DNA from: CAYONP01 sp964405335
GTDB taxonomy: Bacteria; Armatimonadota; UBA10988
Direction: 5' to 3'
Assembly: GCA_964405335.1 (NCBI GenBank)
Contig: CAYONP010000004.1
Coordinates: forward strand, 44,988 to 108,987
Length of the DNA: 64,000 nt
Shown here: one piece after another, positions 61,978 through 64,000 of the stretch
Layout: every line of letters starts with the position of its first letter
Numbering within the stretch: position 1 is the first letter of the stretch
Made by a program: the position numbers and the translations under genes
Notes under the pieces: generated by a model
Database searches by the model: none
Seen by the model: the letters and a program-made list of their open reading frames with translations, nothing else
What the model was told of the DNA's origin: nothing

Positions 61978-64000
61978 TCAGTCTGCGCGGTAGGCGTAGT
62001 TGAACCGTCCGTTCGGCGCGACGTCGCCGTTGAGGTAGAACTCCATCGCGTCGTCGGCCTGCAGGTGATCGGTCCACTTGAAGTCGAGCCGCACCGCGCC
62101 GGGCGGAAGGCCGAGCAACGCGCGGGGGATCGACAGCATCAGCCTCGTGCCGTCGATCCGTAGCGGCAGCTCGGCGACCAGCTCCCAGCCGGTGCCGCTC
62201 CAGCGCTGCAGCGTGGTCACCTCGGCCGAGCGCAGCTCGCGGTTGACCACATACTCGTAGCCCTCCCAGCCGGTCTCGCGCCGGCCGTCGAGGTCGAGCC
62301 AGAGGTTCATCCAGTGCGCGCCGTTCCAAGCCGAGAGCGGCGCGGCGCACTCGACCAGGAAGTAGAGGTTGGCCTCGTCGCGGGCGACCTTCATCACCGT
62401 CAGGTCATTGCGGCCGCTGGTGTTGAGGTACTGCGTGTGGTGGTTGTAGCCGGGATGGTCGCGCCGCGCCGGGTCACCCAGGTCGTCGCGATACTCGGGC
62501 GCCACCTCGTCCCACTGCGCCCAATCGCCGGCCAGGTCGATGGTCTTCGGCGCGCCGGCCGGTGGCGGCGGGCGGACGCCCTTGTAGCGCCGAATGCTGG
62601 CCGCCAGCAGGTGGTAATAGGCATCCTCGTGCCCGCCGCGCATCGGCTCCATATCGCGGCTGTGCTCGTGGTCGAACTGATCGACGAACATGACCGGCAA
62701 CCGCACGCCGCCGAACTCGTCGTGCCGGCCGGCGATCCACTCGTTCCAGCCGGTGATGAACAGGAACCGCGGATCGACCTCGCGCGCCCGCGCGAACTGC
62801 TCCTGGAAGTTGAGGCCGAGGGCGACCGCGCCGGGCTCGCCGCTGCGGTCGCCGGCCGTGGTGAAGCTGCGGCCGCGGGCGCCCGGCTCGCTCAGGCTGC
62901 CGAGCCGGTCGCCGACCGCGTTCTGCGCCACGCCGACCGACATCTGCTCGGCTTCGCCCGCGGCGTTGCGGAAAACGTGCTGCGGAGAGACCTCGAGCCA
63001 GCTCCACTGGTCGGGCTTGCGCGGCCCTTCGAAGTAGCTCGGCTGCGGCGCGCGGAAGCAGAAGAAGTCGCGGATCGCGGCCAGCTCGCCGCCGGCGGTC
63101 TCGTGCGCCAGGTTGCGGTCGCCGACCGCCGGCCGGCCGTCGGCGTAGGCCTGGCCGCCGGGCAGCGCATCGTCGGCGGTGCTCCACCAGCCGATTTGGC
63201 CGACCGCCTCACCGGCCTCGAGGTAGTAGCGTCCCGGCGGCTGCGGCGCGGCGAAGGTGAGCCGCAGCCAGGCGTTGTCGGCCACGCCGTCGAACCGCTG
63301 CGTGGCGACCGGCTCGCCGCCCGGGCCGTCGCGGTAGAGGGTCAGGGTCAGCCCCGAGTCACGGGTTTGCCAGGTCGGGAAGCAGCCCGAGATGCTGACA
63401 AACGGCTGGTCGATGGTCACCGTCTGGCCGAGGCTGCCGCCGGGCTCGAGCGGCACCGGCTGGTCGTGCCGCTCGAGCAGCCGCCGGTCGGCCAGCAGCT
63501 CGGGATCGGCCAGGATCAGCGGCTTGCCCGCCCAGCGGTACCACAGCTCGGGGTGCAGGCCGGGGGCGTAGAGGTTGTGCCACAGCTCGAGCACCACCTT
63601 GCTCGGCGACCAGAACGGGCAGAGGAAGGCGACCTGCGGCGTGCGCCCGCCGTCGGCACGGACCGCGCTCCATTCGTCGAGCAGCGCCTCGTAGTATTCG
63701 CGGTAGGTCAGTTGGTTGGTGACGTCGAAGAGGACCATGTCGACGCCCGCGTCGGCCAGCATCTGGGCATGGCGGCGGAGCACGTAGCGGTCGTCGGTGC
63801 GGTAGTAGCCGAACAGCGGCTCGCCCCAGTGGTGGGCGGCGTGGAGCGGGCCCCACAGCGGGCTGTCGGGTTTCTGCATCGCGTCGGGATCGGCGGACAG
63901 CACGCGGCTGACGTCGATCGGCCCGTGCTGCTCGTGCGCGCCGAGCCAGAGGAAATAGAAGATGCCGACTGCGCGGTCCTCGCGCGGCGGGCCGACCTCG
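61978..64000 (-). CDS. Glycoside hydrolase-like protein (N-terminus beyond window)
   Basis: The frame is open to the right edge, so the GTG at 63903 is internal. Upstream codons read AVGIFYFLWLGAHEQHGP and then RYVLRRHAQMLADAGVDM and FITGWNEWIAG, a TIM-barrel pattern like GH71/GH99-type or endo-mannanase-like enzymes. The last 200 residues (DLAGDWAQWDEV, VECAAPLS, NLWLDLDGRRETGWEG) form a carbohydrate-binding beta domain. Substrate is not clear. Confidence 0.7.
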   Translation of the reverse strand, partial: EVGPPREDRAVGIFYFLWLGAHEQHGPIDVSRVLSADPDAMQKPDSPLWGPLHAAHHWGEPLFGYYRTDDRYVLRRHAQMLADAGVDMVLFDVTNQLTYREYYEALLDEWSAVRADGGRTPQVAFLCPFWSPSKVVLELWHNLYAPGLHPELWYRWAGKPLILADPELLADRRLLERHDQPVPLEPGGSLGQTVTIDQPFVSISGCFPTWQTRDSGLTLTLYRDGPGGEPVATQRFDGVADNAWLRLTFAAPQPPGRYYLEAGEAVGQIGWWSTADDALPGGQAYADGRPAVGDRNLAHETAGGELAAIRDFFCFRAPQPSYFEGPRKPDQWSWLEVSPQHVFRNAAGEAEQMSVGVAQNAVGDRLGSLSEPGARGRSFTTAGDRSGEPGAVALGLNFQEQFARAREVDPRFLFITGWNEWIAGRHDEFGGVRLPVMFVDQFDHEHSRDMEPMRGGHEDAYYHLLAASIRRYKGVRPPPPAGAPKTIDLAGDWAQWDEVAPEYRDDLGDPARRDHPGYNHHTQYLNTSGRNDLTVMKVARDEANLYFLVECAAPLSAWNGAHWMNLWLDLDGRRETGWEGYEYVVNRELRSAEVTTLQRWSGTGWELVAELPLRIDGTRLMLSIPRALLGLPPGAVRLDFKWTDHLQADDAMEFYLNGDVAPNGRFNYAYRAD

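Overview
The window is GC-rich bacterial DNA with dense genes on both strands. Five secreted prepilin-like proteins share the N-terminus GFTLIELLVVIAIIAILAA followed by ILFPVF(A/R)(K/R)AREKARQ and a C-terminal H-x9-DG motif. That combination, together with sulfatase, GH36, GH127, PmoA-like and URO-D-like genes, points to Armatimonadota; I infer this from protein style and have not tested it by phylogeny. Three 100-N gaps (30012-30111, 59229-59328, 61553-61652) show a scaffolded assembly, probably a metagenome bin, and every gap lies inside palindromic repeats.

Layout. 1-3.7 kb: HD-GYP protein and methionine aminopeptidase, then a two-gene Septu-like defence cassette (ATPase plus HNH nuclease) bracketed by a 79-bp perfect duplication of the map 3' end. 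3.7-8.6 kb: a lipoprotein with a secretin-type tail, a Tat-type secreted protein, thiol peroxidase and an orphan xanthine-dehydrogenase molybdenum subunit. 8.6-13 kb: an HTH/S24-like/TPR regulator flanked by two Ig-like lipoproteins, with a palindrome in the divergent promoter region. 13-16.6 kb: divergent acetate-kinase homologue with an FAH enzyme, an HD protein and a DUF433/DUF5615 toxin-antitoxin pair. 16.7-20.7 kb: PEP-CTERM protein, then an overlapping operon of ECF sigma factor, zinc anti-sigma factor and an SLBB/trypsin-like protein lacking the catalytic Asp. 20.6-24.7 kb: cell-wall operon (amidase, GerMN lipoprotein, glutamate racemase), then tmRNA and smpB.

24.7-37.8 kb: small membrane protein, URO-D-like enzyme, GAPDH, three prepilins, an aldo/keto reductase whose 5' leader is amplified as a 191-bp tandem array, SDR plus D-aminoacylase, a TadE-like cluster and a PabB-PabC fusion. 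37.9-44.5 kb: sulfatase and shikimate kinase, hydantoinase A, an MNT-HEPN toxin-antitoxin pair wedged between hyuA and a hyuA-like 5' remnant, and an unrecognised protein. 44.7-50 kb: two more prepilins, MetG, an HEPN-like two-gene pair and a MarR regulator. 50-64 kb: a carbohydrate operon (PIG-L deacetylase, ROK-like protein, GH127, GH36), an orphan histidine kinase, a PmoA-like protein, an M6-type metalloprotease and a partial glycosidase-like gene, separated by palindrome mosaics.

The most interesting items are the defence cassette bounded by a duplicated host-gene end with no integrase; a similar duplicated-gene-end setting around the MNT-HEPN pair; the ECF operon with a triad-deficient protease; the S24-like regulator lacking its autocleavage residues; the HEPN-like pair; and modular hairpin elements, several bounded by GTAGGG/CCCTAC, that can supply the stop codon of the preceding gene.
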